Below are positions 53,902-64,000 of a stretch of DNA of 64,000 nt, piece after piece. The notes under the pieces are model-generated. The model was not told the origin of the DNA. It ran no database searches and saw only the letters and a list, made by a program, of their open reading frames with translations. The position numbers were made by a program, and so were the translations under genes. Each line of letters begins with the position of its first letter. The stretch's first letter is position 1. Source of the stretch: Novispirillum itersonii subsp. itersonii ATCC 12639. Its GTDB lineage: Bacteria; Pseudomonadota; Alphaproteobacteria; Rhodospirillales; Rhodospirillaceae. The stretch lies in contig NZ_KB907343.1 in NCBI RefSeq assembly GCF_000381985.1, positions 157,892 to 221,891 of the forward strand, given 5' to 3'.

Positions 53902-55587
53902 TTATTGCCAGACCCAGCGACCGTTTTCCTGCCGTCCGGCGGACGTCCCGGCTGAGGACGCCGGGGCGGGAGCAAGCTCCATCTTCCGGGGCGGGGCCGG
54001 TCTTGGCGGCGGAGCTTCCACGACCGGCTGTCTGGGCGGAGCCGCAGCGGACGCAGCCGGTCTGACAGGAGCCGGTTTTTCTGAAACAGGTTTTTCTGGA
54101 ACAGGCTTCTCTGAAACAGGCTTCTCTGGCGGGCGGGCTTCGGCTCCCTTCTGGGGCGCCACCGGCTTTTCTGAAACCACTTTCTCGGCGCCCCGTTTCT
54201 CGCCAGCAGGCTTTTCCGGAGCCGCTTTGTCAGAAACCGTTTTCTCTGAAACCGTTTTTTCTGGGGGATGCTTTTCCGGCACCGCAGATTCAACCGGTTT
54301 TTCCCGGTGCGGTTTTACCGTCCGCCCACGGATGATTTCCGCCTCGGCAAGAACCGGAGCCGCCGAACCCTCTGCTGTATCCAGAACTGCGGAATCCCCT
54401 TGTTCCGGGCTTTCCGTCGGCGGGATCACTGCGTCTTCCGGTGCAGCCTCAGCCGCCGCAGCGACAACAGCCACCGGTTCAGCCGGTTCCTTCTGATCCA
54501 CAGCAGGCGCTGACGCAGCCGGGGATGGCGCCGGGGTACTAGCCGCCGGAACGGCGGCAACCGGCGCCTCTGATCCCGGCAGCGGAACGGCCCCAAACGG
54601 GTCACGGCTGATCAGCGCCGCCGTTACCCCGGCCCCGATCAGAACCCCGACCAGACCAGCCACCCATGACAGGCGCGGGCCGGTCAACAGCCCCGGCAGG
54701 CGGGACGGCATTTTGACGCCCTCCACCGCACGGTCTGCATGGGCCTTTAACACCCGCTCAGCCCCGTCAGCATAGGCGACCAGCAAAGCCGCCTCGCACG
54801 CCACGTTCAGGGCCCGGGGATTTCCACAGGCTGCGGAAACCAGCCGCTGGACCGCCGCTTCGTCAAATAAAGTCTGCGGGCGGGCGGCATTCTGTGCCTT
54901 CCGGACACGGTAGCCGATGTAATCGGTGGCTTCCTGCCGGGTGAACGGCACCAGTTCCGCCATATAGCGGCGATTGCCAGAACGCAGATGCGGGAAAGCA
55001 TGGGTTCCCAGCAGGCTGTTCAGATGACTGGTACCGATCAGGATCACCTGCATCAGCGGGACCCCGCCCGGTAACACCGGAGCCAGTAGCCGGTTCAGGC
55101 TTTGCAGGGCCTCGGTCCCCAGCAGGTGAGCATTATCCACCACCAGGACCGGGCTGACATTGCTCTCACGCGCCGTTTCCAGAAACGGCAGAATCTCAGA
55201 CAACGGGTCTGCCCCACTTCCCGGCATTCCCAAGGCACGGCGGAGAACAACAACAAAGGGGTCAGCCCCCAGCACTGCCGCATCAAGATGCACCGGCTCC
55301 ATTTCCGCAGTCATCACCGACGGAATCATTTGTGCCAGCAGCGTCTTGCCAATCCCATCCTCTCCGCAGACCCGCAGCAGAGCAGCACCGGAGGTCAGGG
55401 CCGCCCGGATTCCTTCCAGAACCTGATAACTGGCTGAGGTGAGAAAATATGCACGTGCAGAGGCAACAGCGGGAAAGGGCTCCTCCCGCAGTCCAAAATG
55501 GGCCAGATAGGGCTTCTCCGCCCCGCCTGCCCCCTGTATGCGCACCCCATCTGCTGACATCAGGGGCGTTTCAAACACTCCGGTCAT
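53902..55587 (-). CDS. ExeA/GspA-like AAA ATPase with a periplasmic Lys-Pro-Glu repeat tail
   Basis: A 561-residue protein. The N-terminal half is an ExeA-like ATPase: 'FGLREEPFP' opening, Walker A 'CGEDGIGKTLLAQMI' (about 73), Walker B 'PVLVVDNAHLL' with Asn in place of the usual Glu, and sensor 'CGNPRALNVACEAALL'. A membrane segment ('LSWVAGLVGVLIGAGVTAAL', about 308) follows, then a long Pro/Ala/Glu-rich region with repeats such as 'EKPVSEKPVPEKPVSEKP' (about 475-500). No secretion genes surround it. It may act at the cell wall, but this is unproven. Confidence 0.85.
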   Translation of the reverse strand: MTGVFETPLMSADGVRIQGAGGAEKPYLAHFGLREEPFPAVASARAYFLTSASYQVLEGIRAALTSGAALLRVCGEDGIGKTLLAQMIPSVMTAEMEPVHLDAAVLGADPFVVVLRRALGMPGSGADPLSEILPFLETARESNVSPVLVVDNAHLLGTEALQSLNRLLAPVLPGGVPLMQVILIGTSHLNSLLGTHAFPHLRSGNRRYMAELVPFTRQEATDYIGYRVRKAQNAARPQTLFDEAAVQRLVSAACGNPRALNVACEAALLVAYADGAERVLKAHADRAVEGVKMPSRLPGLLTGPRLSWVAGLVGVLIGAGVTAALISRDPFGAVPLPGSEAPVAAVPAASTPAPSPAASAPAVDQKEPAEPVAVVAAAAEAAPEDAVIPPTESPEQGDSAVLDTAEGSAAPVLAEAEIIRGRTVKPHREKPVESAVPEKHPPEKTVSEKTVSDKAAPEKPAGEKRGAEKVVSEKPVAPQKGAEARPPEKPVSEKPVPEKPVSEKPAPVRPAASAAAPPRQPVVEAPPPRPAPPRKMELAPAPASSAGTSAGRQENGRWVWQ

Positions 55588-55827
55588 CCCCAGACTTTCA
55601 ATCCTGCCAGAGTCCCGCCACGTCCCCGGTCAACCCGGCGCCGACGGGACCTGACCTTTTACAGGAAATGACGGACATCACACATTCCGCCCTTCTATGG
55701 CGGACTGTAGGGGAATTTTTGCAGGCCAGCAACCAGTGGCACCGTTCCCCGTTTTCAGGTAGAGGGAAAGAGACGGTGCCCCACGCCGTCATCGTCAGAG
55801 TCTCACCCGCAGCAAGGACGCCTTTCC

Positions 55828-56232
55828 GTGACCCCTGCCAGCCCTTCCCCGACGCAGCCTCCGTTATCGTCCTGCCTGTTCCGGTCTTTTTCCGGTCGGC
55901 CTCTGGCCTATGCCCTGTTCGCCGTGGTCTGTGCCGCCCTGATGGTCTGGGGCAAATATGCCTGGCTGCATAACGACGCGGCCGCTGAAGCCTGCGCGCT
56001 GGGGGCTAAAAGCCTGGACTGCACACTGCGGGCCGTGCTGGGGGAATGGATGTACCGCAAGGTCTTTGCGTGGGCCGCGATTGTGGTGGCGACCCTTGCC
56101 GTCCTGCGGCCCCACGGCCTGACCGTGGTGCCAGCCGTCATGCTGTCGACTTTCGCTCTGGCTTTTTATAACGCCGACCCCGGGGCCTTTGCCGCGGCCC
56201 TGACCGTGGTGGCCATTGCCCGCAGCCGCTGA
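55828..56232 (+). CDS. Small membrane protein, function unknown
   Basis: A 134-residue protein with about three hydrophobic segments (about 28-46, 80-95, 97-128) and a Cys pair in 'EACALGAKSLDCTLRA' in a probable periplasmic loop. No family is recognised. The GTG at 55828 has AAGGA upstream. It ends at a shared terminator with the haem operon. Confidence 0.75.
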   Translation: MTPASPSPTQPPLSSCLFRSFSGRPLAYALFAVVCAALMVWGKYAWLHNDAAAEACALGAKSLDCTLRAVLGEWMYRKVFAWAAIVVATLAVLRPHGLTVVPAVMLSTFALAFYNADPGAFAAALTVVAIARSR

Positions 56233-56260
56233 CCCACAGCCAGCACAGCAAGTGCCGGAT

Positions 56261-56303
56261 AAGACAAAAGCGGTGGCCCGGTCAGAGCCACCGCTTTTGT
56301 CTT
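56261..56303. terminator. Bidirectional terminator between the small membrane protein and hemY
   Basis: A 17-bp stem AAGACAAAAGCGGTGGC / GCCACCGCTTTTGTCTT around a 9-nt loop, with T-rich arms on both sides. It serves two convergent genes. Confidence 0.92.
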
Positions 56304-56320
56304 GGTAAGCTGTCTCGGGA

Positions 56321-57508
56321 TCAGCGGTCTGCTGCCGCTGCCTGCCGCATCCAGCGAAGGGCGGACGCCACATCGCCCGTCTCACTGTCCTCTATCTCTG
56401 CCATCAGCAGGCAGGCGCGCCGATTGGGCGTCGCCCCGTCCACCAGCGGTTTCAGCCGGGAACGCGCCTGCCCCCACAGTTTTGCCGCCAGCGCACAGCG
56501 GGCCACCAGCAGGCGGCTTTCCGGGTGTTCCGGGTTCGCCTCGGCCAGTTTTTCAGCATGAGCCACCTGCTTCAGCGCCTCTTCTCCGGCAAACAGGTCC
56601 ATATAGGCCTGCGCCAGATCGGCGTGGGGGGCGGTCCGCCACAATGACACCGCGGCTTCCACTGCTTTTTTTGCCGCCCCGTCTGCCTGCAGAGCCCGGA
56701 TCAGCAGCAGGCCAGCCGGACGGTGCCGGGGATCATGCTCGTTAAGGGCTTTGCGCAGGGCCTTGACGGCCACCGACGGCTGCCCGGCATCCAACGCAGC
56801 CTGCGCCTGTCCGGTCAGCAGAGCGGCAGTGCGGTGATGGGCGTCCTCCTCGCTCAGGCCACCGGCCCGGCGCGCCGCCTGTACGGCACGGACCGCCGCA
56901 TCCCACTGACCGCTACGGCTCAAACCGTCCACCACCCGCTGGCGGGCCCAGTCCAGCCCCGGCTCCTGATCCAGCGCCCGGCGGGCCCACTGCACCGCCG
57001 CCTCGGCATTGCCTTCGGCATCAGCCAGCAGGCTCAGGCCGCGCAGAGCCGCCAGTTCCATGCCGGTCTCGCCCATCAGATATTCAAACTGTTCCCGGGC
57101 CACCGCCGCATTTCCGGCCAGACGGGCCGCCTCTGCCGTCAACAGACGGGCCGCCGGGTCCTGCTTCAGACGGGTGGCCGCCGTATCAGCCAGTTTCAGC
57201 GCTGTCCGGGCATCCCCGGCCTGCAGGGCCGCGAACCCCCGGCCCAGCGCCGCATGCCCGCTGCTGGCCCGGCGGCGGTCCAGACGGGCTGTCAACGCCC
57301 GCCCGATGCCAAACACCCCACGGAGGAAACGCAGCCCCCCCAGCACCACAACCACAGAGAGCAGAAAAAACAGCAACAGCACCGGCACGCCGGTATCCAG
57401 CCGCCAGCCCAGCCATTGCAGGGTCACGCTGCCGGGGTTATCCGCCAGCCAGACTGAGACGGTGATAATGGCCGCCAGCGCGGCAACAAACAGGATGAAC
57501 CGCCGCAT
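56321..57508 (-). CDS. hemY: HemY-type TPR membrane protein
   Basis: A 395-residue protein: two N-terminal membrane segments ('FILFVAALAAIITVSVWLA', about 3-22; 'VPVLLLFFLLSVVVVLGGL', about 40-58), then a TPR-like helical body. This is the non-catalytic HemY found downstream of hemD. Its precise role in haem or protoporphyrin handling is debated. It starts 4 bp after the Mic60-like gene. Confidence 0.92.
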   Translation of the reverse strand: MRRFILFVAALAAIITVSVWLADNPGSVTLQWLGWRLDTGVPVLLLFFLLSVVVVLGGLRFLRGVFGIGRALTARLDRRRASSGHAALGRGFAALQAGDARTALKLADTAATRLKQDPAARLLTAEAARLAGNAAVAREQFEYLMGETGMELAALRGLSLLADAEGNAEAAVQWARRALDQEPGLDWARQRVVDGLSRSGQWDAAVRAVQAARRAGGLSEEDAHHRTAALLTGQAQAALDAGQPSVAVKALRKALNEHDPRHRPAGLLLIRALQADGAAKKAVEAAVSLWRTAPHADLAQAYMDLFAGEEALKQVAHAEKLAEANPEHPESRLLVARCALAAKLWGQARSRLKPLVDGATPNRRACLLMAEIEDSETGDVASALRWMRQAAAADR

Positions 57509-57512
57509 CGCC

Positions 57513-58682
57513 TCAGCCCCCGTTCCCGGAAGCGGCCGCCCCCGGCATACCCGGGGCGGTTTCCGCCGCCAGACGGGCCAGACCTTCATTCACCAGATCG
57601 CTGATCACCGTATCAGCGGCCAGACGGGCCTTCGCCTGCTGCATCCAGCCATCGGCCTCCTGCGCCGGGCGTCCGGTCAGGCGGGACATCTCATCCACCG
57701 CCACCGACAGCGACCCTTCGGCCATCGCCGTCTGTGCCCGGCTGACGATGGAAGCCACGGAATCCCCTTCCGTCGGGCCATCCAGACGCCGGACCGACAC
57801 CAGACCGGCCACCTGCTCCAGCGCCTGACTCCACCATGCGGTGGTGTCTTCCGGCAGGGCAGCGGCACGCACAATATCGGCGGCCTCTTCTGACAGCCGC
57901 TGTTCCAGCGTTGCCTGCGTCGTCAGGCCATCTTCGGCAAAGACTGCGAAGTCGGCGGCCAGTGCCTTGACATTCAGATCCGCCGGCGCGACGGCCTGAA
58001 CGGTTTTCAGCGCCACCGCATAGGGACGGCCGGAATCCAGCGCCTCACGCAACTGCACCACCGACAGCAGCAGGGCCAAAGCCCGGTCCTGACGGCTGAC
58101 CGCCTTGCGGGCCAGCGCCTCCACATCCGCGACCCGATCCCCCAGCGTCAGCAGGGCCGACGCCGGAGCGCGGCTGGCGGACAGCTCCTCAATCCGGGCC
58201 GACAGGGCCTGCATATCGGCGCCCAGAGTGGCCGGGGCCTTTTCCGACAGCTCCGCCACCAGCGCTTCCAGCGCAGCCAGACGCTCAGCCCAGACCGGTG
58301 ACGGGGCCGCCGCAGAAGCGGCAGCCACCGACCGTAAGGCCGCCTGTGTCTGATCCTGCTGCTGCTGCAGGCGGGTGACCATCCCGGTCAGGTCCTGAAC
58401 CTGACGCTGCAGATCTGCAACCTGCGGATCGACCGGACGCGGCGGCATCAGGTACAGGGCAACAGTCCCCAGCGGGCCGGGAAGAGCGGGCGCCCACCGC
58501 GGCACCGAAGCCCAGACCCCGAGCAGGACAAAGGCACCGGCAGCCCCCCCGATCAGCAGGGTCCGCCCGGACCGGGGCCGACGCACCGCATCCTCCGGCA
58601 CGGCAGGCGCCAAAAGATCAGAGGGGGGCGGCGTGGTGGCAGCGGGATCCTTGCTCCCGGCGGCGGTGGTGCTGTCGCTCAT
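57513..58682 (-). CDS. Mic60/mitofilin-like inner-membrane protein
   Basis: A 389-residue protein with one N-terminal membrane segment ('LLIGGAAGAFVLLGVWASV', about 42-60), a coiled-coil of about 70 residues ('VADLQRQVQDLTGMVTRLQ') and a C-terminal helical domain ending 'LARLAAETAPG'. The architecture and the place between hemD and hemY match the alphaproteobacterial COG4223 family, homologue of mitochondrial Mic60 (MICOS), which bends intracytoplasmic membranes. Its ATG overlaps the hemD stop (ATGA). Confidence 0.9.
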   Translation of the reverse strand: MSDSTTAAGSKDPAATTPPPSDLLAPAVPEDAVRRPRSGRTLLIGGAAGAFVLLGVWASVPRWAPALPGPLGTVALYLMPPRPVDPQVADLQRQVQDLTGMVTRLQQQQDQTQAALRSVAAASAAAPSPVWAERLAALEALVAELSEKAPATLGADMQALSARIEELSASRAPASALLTLGDRVADVEALARKAVSRQDRALALLLSVVQLREALDSGRPYAVALKTVQAVAPADLNVKALAADFAVFAEDGLTTQATLEQRLSEEAADIVRAAALPEDTTAWWSQALEQVAGLVSVRRLDGPTEGDSVASIVSRAQTAMAEGSLSVAVDEMSRLTGRPAQEADGWMQQAKARLAADTVISDLVNEGLARLAAETAPGMPGAAASGNGG

Positions 58683-59458
58683 ACTCTCCCCTCTGTCACG
58701 CGTGTCACATTCCCCAACAGGGCCAGCAAGGCATCCTGCCGGGGCTGGTCGGCACTGAGAACGGCCGAAAACGGCAGTCCATCCAAGGATTTTGCCACAG
58801 TATGGCTAAGACAGGCCGCCGTGACGACCCTCAAATGGTCTTTCAGCCCGCTGGCGTCAACCAAAGCGGTAAAGGTCACCGCCGTACGGGGGGAATACAG
58901 CAGCACCACATCGAGCAGCCTCCCGGTCAGGGCCTGCACAAAGGCCGGGCTGAACGCCGCAGCGGTTTCTGCACGGTACAGCACCGCCCGCTGCACCGGA
59001 TACTCCGGGGCCAGCAGCGCGGCCAGATCACCGGCGCGGTCTGTCCCCGCCACATGCAGCAACGGCAGCCCGTCAGCGGGATGGGTCCGCCGGACCAACG
59101 CCGCCAGCACACCGACATCGCCATCGGCGGACAGCACACCATGAAAGCCGAAATCCCGCAGGGCGCGGGCGGTCTGATCTCCCACCGCATAGGCAGGCAG
59201 AGCCCGCAGGGCGGCAGCCTGTAGCGCTGGCAGGCGCTGGGCCGCCCGGTTCAGCATCCGCACCCCGTTGGCACTGGTCAGCAGCAGCCCCCCCAACGCC
59301 TGCGGCGGCGGCAGGGGGACATCCAGCGGCTGCACGGTCAGCAGCGGCTCGATCAGCACCGTATGCCCCATGCCCCGCAGCAGGGCCGCCGTGCGGGCGG
59401 CATCCTCCTCCGGGCGGGTGACGGCGATCCGCAGCGGTGCGACCCCTCCGCCGGTCAT
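58679..59458 (-). CDS. hemD: Uroporphyrinogen-III synthase
   Basis: A 259-residue HemD that inverts ring D and closes the macrocycle. Sequence is weakly conserved in this family, but 'TRPEEDAARTAALLRGMGH', 'LLLTSANGVRML', 'YAVGDQTARALRDFGF' and 'DVVLLYSPRTAVTF' fit the two-domain fold. It starts 12 bp after hemC. Confidence 0.93.
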   Translation of the reverse strand: MTGGGVAPLRIAVTRPEEDAARTAALLRGMGHTVLIEPLLTVQPLDVPLPPPQALGGLLLTSANGVRMLNRAAQRLPALQAAALRALPAYAVGDQTARALRDFGFHGVLSADGDVGVLAALVRRTHPADGLPLLHVAGTDRAGDLAALLAPEYPVQRAVLYRAETAAAFSPAFVQALTGRLLDVVLLYSPRTAVTFTALVDASGLKDHLRVVTAACLSHTVAKSLDGLPFSAVLSADQPRQDALLALLGNVTRVTEGRV

Positions 59459-59470
59459 GGCGGCAGCCCC

Positions 59471-61598
<2,128 letters not shown>

Positions 61599-61617
61599 CA
61601 CGGACAGGCTCCCTGGA

Positions 61618-62382
61618 TCAGCGCGGCTCAAGGCGCAGGGCGCCGTCGAGACGGATGCATTCACCGTTCAGCATCGGATTGGCAGCAATCTGCACCACCA
61701 TCCGCCCATATTCCGACGCCTTGCCAAGGCGACCCGGGAACAGGGTCTTGGCAATCAGGCTGTCATAAACGTCCGGTGGCAGGCCGGTCATCATCGGGGT
61801 CTCGAACAGGCCGGGGGCGATGCACATCACGCGGATGCCTTTCGGTGCAAATTCCCGTGCCGCCGGCAGGCTGAGGGATGCAACCCCCCCCTTGGACGCG
61901 GAATATGCAGCCTGACCGATCTGACCGTCAAAGGCGGCGATCGAGGCGGTATTGACCACCAGCCCGCGCTCATTGTCCTCGTTCAGCACATCCTGCGTCA
62001 TCATCTCGGCGGCACACTGGCTCATTACGTTGAAGGTGCCGACCAGATTGATCTGAATGGTCCGGGCAAAGCCTGCCAGATCCATCGGGCCATTTTTGCC
62101 GACAATCCGGCCCCCATGCACAACCCCGGCGCAGTTGACGTTGATCCGCACCGCGCCGTTGGCGTCACGGGCCACGGCGAGCGCCGCCTGTACCGACTCG
62201 GCGCTGGTGACATCGCAGATTGCCGGAACCGCGCCGATTTCAGCCGCAGTGGCCCTCAGCTTTTCTTCCTGCACATCAAGAATGGTCACCTTGGCCCCGG
62301 CGGCGATCAACGCTTCAGCGGTAGCCCGGCCCAGACCGGATGCCCCGCCGGTCACAACAGCGGCAAGCCCTTTAACGTCCAT
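61618..62382 (-). CDS. 3-hydroxyacyl-CoA dehydrogenase type II-like SDR
   Basis: A 254-residue SDR with 'VVTGGASGLGRATAEALIAA', 'NCAGVVHGGRIVGKNGPMDL' and 'SASKGGVASLSLPAAREFAP'. The middle and C-terminus ('PAICDV', 'PGLFETPMMTGLP') match the HSD17B10/3-hydroxy-2-methylbutyryl-CoA dehydrogenase group of branched-chain amino-acid and fatty-acid breakdown. The start at 62382 is preferred over a much longer in-frame extension. Divergent from a leucine dehydrogenase gene. Confidence 0.92.
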   Translation of the reverse strand: MDVKGLAAVVTGGASGLGRATAEALIAAGAKVTILDVQEEKLRATAAEIGAVPAICDVTSAESVQAALAVARDANGAVRINVNCAGVVHGGRIVGKNGPMDLAGFARTIQINLVGTFNVMSQCAAEMMTQDVLNEDNERGLVVNTASIAAFDGQIGQAAYSASKGGVASLSLPAAREFAPKGIRVMCIAPGLFETPMMTGLPPDVYDSLIAKTLFPGRLGKASEYGRMVVQIAANPMLNGECIRLDGALRLEPR

Positions 62383-62754
62383 GTTTGTCTCGCTCCCATA
62401 TCGGCTACCCCGGAGAAGGGCCGCAGCAACGGGCCTCTGGCGGGGGATTTTCTGGCGGTGCCTGCAAGGCCCCGCCTGCAGACTGTATGCAGAATGACCA
62501 GCAATGTACACGGTGACGCCACGGAAAGCCCGGTGGCTTTTTGCGGTTTCCCTTGCCTCTGCGGCCTGCGTCATTTTCGGAACAGAAACGCACGCCCGCC
62601 GCAAGAAAGGTGCAAAAACAGGCCGAGAAATAAAATTGCGTCGCGAAATTTTATTTCTCATAGTCAGGGCATTCAACGCACACCGCGCCCGATCGGAAAT
62701 CCCCCGGCAGAGGTGGACAGCGGGCAGACGGTCAACCCTGAGGACGATCCAAAA
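62383..62754. other. Divergent intergenic region with AT-rich palindrome
   Basis: 372 bp between the SDR and the leucine-dehydrogenase-type gene. It is GC-rich near the SDR, and a patch with 13-bp palindrome arms (62625-62659) lies 95 bp before the dehydrogenase start. Otherwise no RNA or gene is seen. Confidence 0.5.
62625..62659. promoter_or_regulatory. 13-bp AT-rich palindrome, candidate operator
   Basis: GAGAAATAAAATT (62625-62637) and AATTTTATTTCTC (62647-62659) are perfect inverted arms with a 9-nt spacer. In a GC-rich genome this is conspicuous. It could bind an Lrp- or TetR-type regulator of the divergent amino-acid catabolic genes, or act as a hairpin in the leader RNA. Confidence 0.55.
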
Positions 62755-63819
62755 ATGGACATCACCACGCTCCGAGACTTTGACGATCATGAACTGGTGC
62801 TGCTGGCCCGCGATGCCGACGCCGGGCTGACCGCCGTCATCGCGGTGCATTCCACCGTTGCCGGTCCGGCCTGCGGCGGCACCCGCATGTGGGCCTATCC
62901 CACCCATGAAGACGCCGTGATTGACGCCCTGCGCCTGTCGCGCGGCATGACCTATAAAAACATCATGGCCGGTCTGCCGCTGGGTGGCGGCAAGTCGGTG
63001 ATCATCGGCAATGCCCGTACCGACAAGTCAGATGCCCTGCTGCGCGCCTTTGGCCGCAAGGTTGAGGCCCTCGGCGGGCGCTATATCGCCGCCGAAGATG
63101 TCGGCACCTCTCCGGCGGACATGGCCATCGTCGGTCAGGAAACCCGTCACGTCGCCGGGCTGACCGGCGGTGCCGGGGACCCGTCGCCGTTCACCGCCTT
63201 CGGTGTCTACCACGGCATTAAAGCCACCGCACAGGAACTGACCGGTAATAACAGCCTGAAGGGGCTGAAAATCGCCGTGCAGGGGCTGGGGCATGTCGGG
63301 CAGTACCTGTGCCAGCACCTTGCCGCTGAAGGGGCGCAGCTGATTGTCGCCGATCTGGATGCGGACAAAGTCGCCGAGCAAATCCGCCTGCACGGTGCCA
63401 CCGCCGTCGATGCCGGGATGATCCACGCCGCCGACTGCGATATCTATGCCCCTTGCGCACTGGGCGCGACCATCAATGCCCGCAGCATCGGCGACATCCG
63501 CGCCAAAGCGATCGCAGGGGCTGCCAACAACCAGCTGAGCGTACCGGAAATGGCCGCGGAGCTGGCACAGCGTGGCATCCTGTATGCGCCGGACTACGTG
63601 ATTAATGCCGGGGGTATCATCTCGGTGTCGGCGGAAGTGACCGGGACCTTCGATCAGGATGCCATCATGGCCCGCTCGGCTGCCATTGGCGAAACCGTCA
63701 GCAGCATTTTTGCCCGGGCAAAAGCCACCGGCGCCACCACGGCCGATGTCGCCGATACACTGGCCCGCGAAAAACTGGCCGCCCTGAAGACCGCCGGTCA
63801 GGCTGCCAAGGCAGCGTAA
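62755..63819 (+). CDS. Leucine dehydrogenase-type Glu/Leu/Phe/Val dehydrogenase
   Basis: A 354-residue protein. 'GGTRMWAYPTHEDAVIDALR' and 'GLPLGGGKSVIIGN' carry the catalytic lysine region, 'VQGLGHVGQYLCQHLAAEGA' is the NAD fold, and 'APCALGATINARSI' and 'YAPDYVINAGGIISVS' are typical of leucine dehydrogenase rather than hexameric GDH. It deaminates branched-chain amino acids. ATG 62755 has GAGGA ten bases upstream; the longer frame upstream is rejected. Confidence 0.93.
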   Translation: MDITTLRDFDDHELVLLARDADAGLTAVIAVHSTVAGPACGGTRMWAYPTHEDAVIDALRLSRGMTYKNIMAGLPLGGGKSVIIGNARTDKSDALLRAFGRKVEALGGRYIAAEDVGTSPADMAIVGQETRHVAGLTGGAGDPSPFTAFGVYHGIKATAQELTGNNSLKGLKIAVQGLGHVGQYLCQHLAAEGAQLIVADLDADKVAEQIRLHGATAVDAGMIHAADCDIYAPCALGATINARSIGDIRAKAIAGAANNQLSVPEMAAELAQRGILYAPDYVINAGGIISVSAEVTGTFDQDAIMARSAAIGETVSSIFARAKATGATTADVADTLAREKLAALKTAGQAAKAA

Positions 63820-63833
63820 GACCCTTCAGCTAA

Positions 63834-63878
63834 AACAGGAAGGGCAGGAGACGTCGCTCTCCTGCCCTTTGTGTTTTC
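63834..63878. terminator. Bidirectional terminator after the dehydrogenase
   Basis: An 11-bp stem AAGGGCAGGAG / CTCCTGCCCTT around an 8-nt loop, with AAAAC and TTTGTGTTTT flanks. It is shared with the convergent chemotaxis receptor gene. Confidence 0.9.
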
Positions 63879-63905
63879 CCAGATCCTTCAGCGCCGGTTA
63901 TGCGC

Positions 63906-64000
63906 TCAGGCGCGGGTGATATCACCAAGGAAGCGCTCGACCTCCTGCCGCAGGGCCTCGGCACGGCTGGACATGGTTTCCGCCGCGTTCAGCACATCGG
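63906..64000 (-). CDS. C-terminus of a methyl-accepting chemotaxis protein (5' part outside window)
   Basis: The last 30 residues, ending 'SRAEALRQEVERFLGDITRA', have the classical end of a chemotaxis receptor signalling helix. Most of the protein, including its sensor, lies beyond the window. Confidence 0.75.
   Translation of the reverse strand, partial: DVLNAAETMSSRAEALRQEVERFLGDITRA

Overview
The window is GC-rich (roughly 63-66 % by eye) and its gene content and order point to an alphaproteobacterium of the Rhodospirillales type. The main supports are the ffh-rpsP-rimM-trmD-rplS-leuC-leuD block, a hemC-hemD-Mic60-like-hemY operon, a SAM-II riboswitch (a class found mainly in alphaproteobacteria) in front of metZ, and many GANTC (CcrM-type) sites in one intergenic region. 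Species is not claimed. Nearly all of it is chromosomal core. The only clear accessory segment is a roughly 2.1 kb patch behind a tRNA-Gly gene.

Layout. 1-12.6 kb: the end of an aldehyde dehydrogenase, then a minus-strand run of a small Fe-S protein, leuD, an 84-aa acidic protein and leuC. A terminator separates these from the translation/SRP operon ffh-rpsP-rimM-trmD-rplS. Then come upp, a Tat-type nitroreductase-like lipoprotein, leuB and metZ. metZ is preceded by a SAM-II riboswitch with its own promoter and an expression platform that can enclose the ribosome binding site. 12.7-16 kb: a radical SAM gene, a tRNA-Gly(CCC) with a recognisable promoter, and an integration remnant (an excisionase-like gene, an IS3-family element whose OrfB is frameshifted, and an orphan 110-aa gene). 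16-23.4 kb: SDR and LysR genes, GIY-YIG, lipocalin, HNH, gluQRS, xerD, a 636-aa envelope protein and a 46-aa membrane microprotein.

23.7-36 kb (mostly plus strand): aroK-aroB-CBS/CorC protein, a CBS protein, a DUF2889 protein, a 72-bp tandem repeat, a pteridine-reductase-like SDR with folB, then a 450-bp intergenic region. That region holds a possible structured RNA, a terminator, an AT-rich tract, two good DnaA boxes and nine GANTC sites. It is followed by uvrC-pgsA-mobB-moaD-moaE-methyltransferase-like. 36-48 kb (minus strand): acs, argH-LptM-like lipoprotein-lysA (divergent from a TlpA-like thioredoxin), two tandem periplasmic binding proteins, and a SUV3-like helicase overlapping an S4 protein. 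48-64 kb: a lipoprotein and the yejABEF peptide importer, an ExeA-like ATPase, the haem operon with the Mic60 homologue, tsaD, an SDR divergent from a leucine-dehydrogenase-type gene, and the C-terminus of a chemotaxis receptor.

How they work together. The window covers leucine synthesis (leuB, leuC, leuD), methionine/sulfur assimilation (metZ, SAM-sensing), shikimate (aroK, aroB), arginine and lysine last steps, folate/pterin and molybdopterin synthesis, haem synthesis, tRNA modification (trmD, tsaD, gluQRS) and the SRP/ribosome operon. I did not find a clear new defence or mobile system. The most noteworthy items are non-coding: the riboswitch platform, the DnaA/GANTC-rich region before uvrC, the 72-bp repeats and several palindromes. 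Several overlooked small genes (46, 48 and 84 aa) are also notable.
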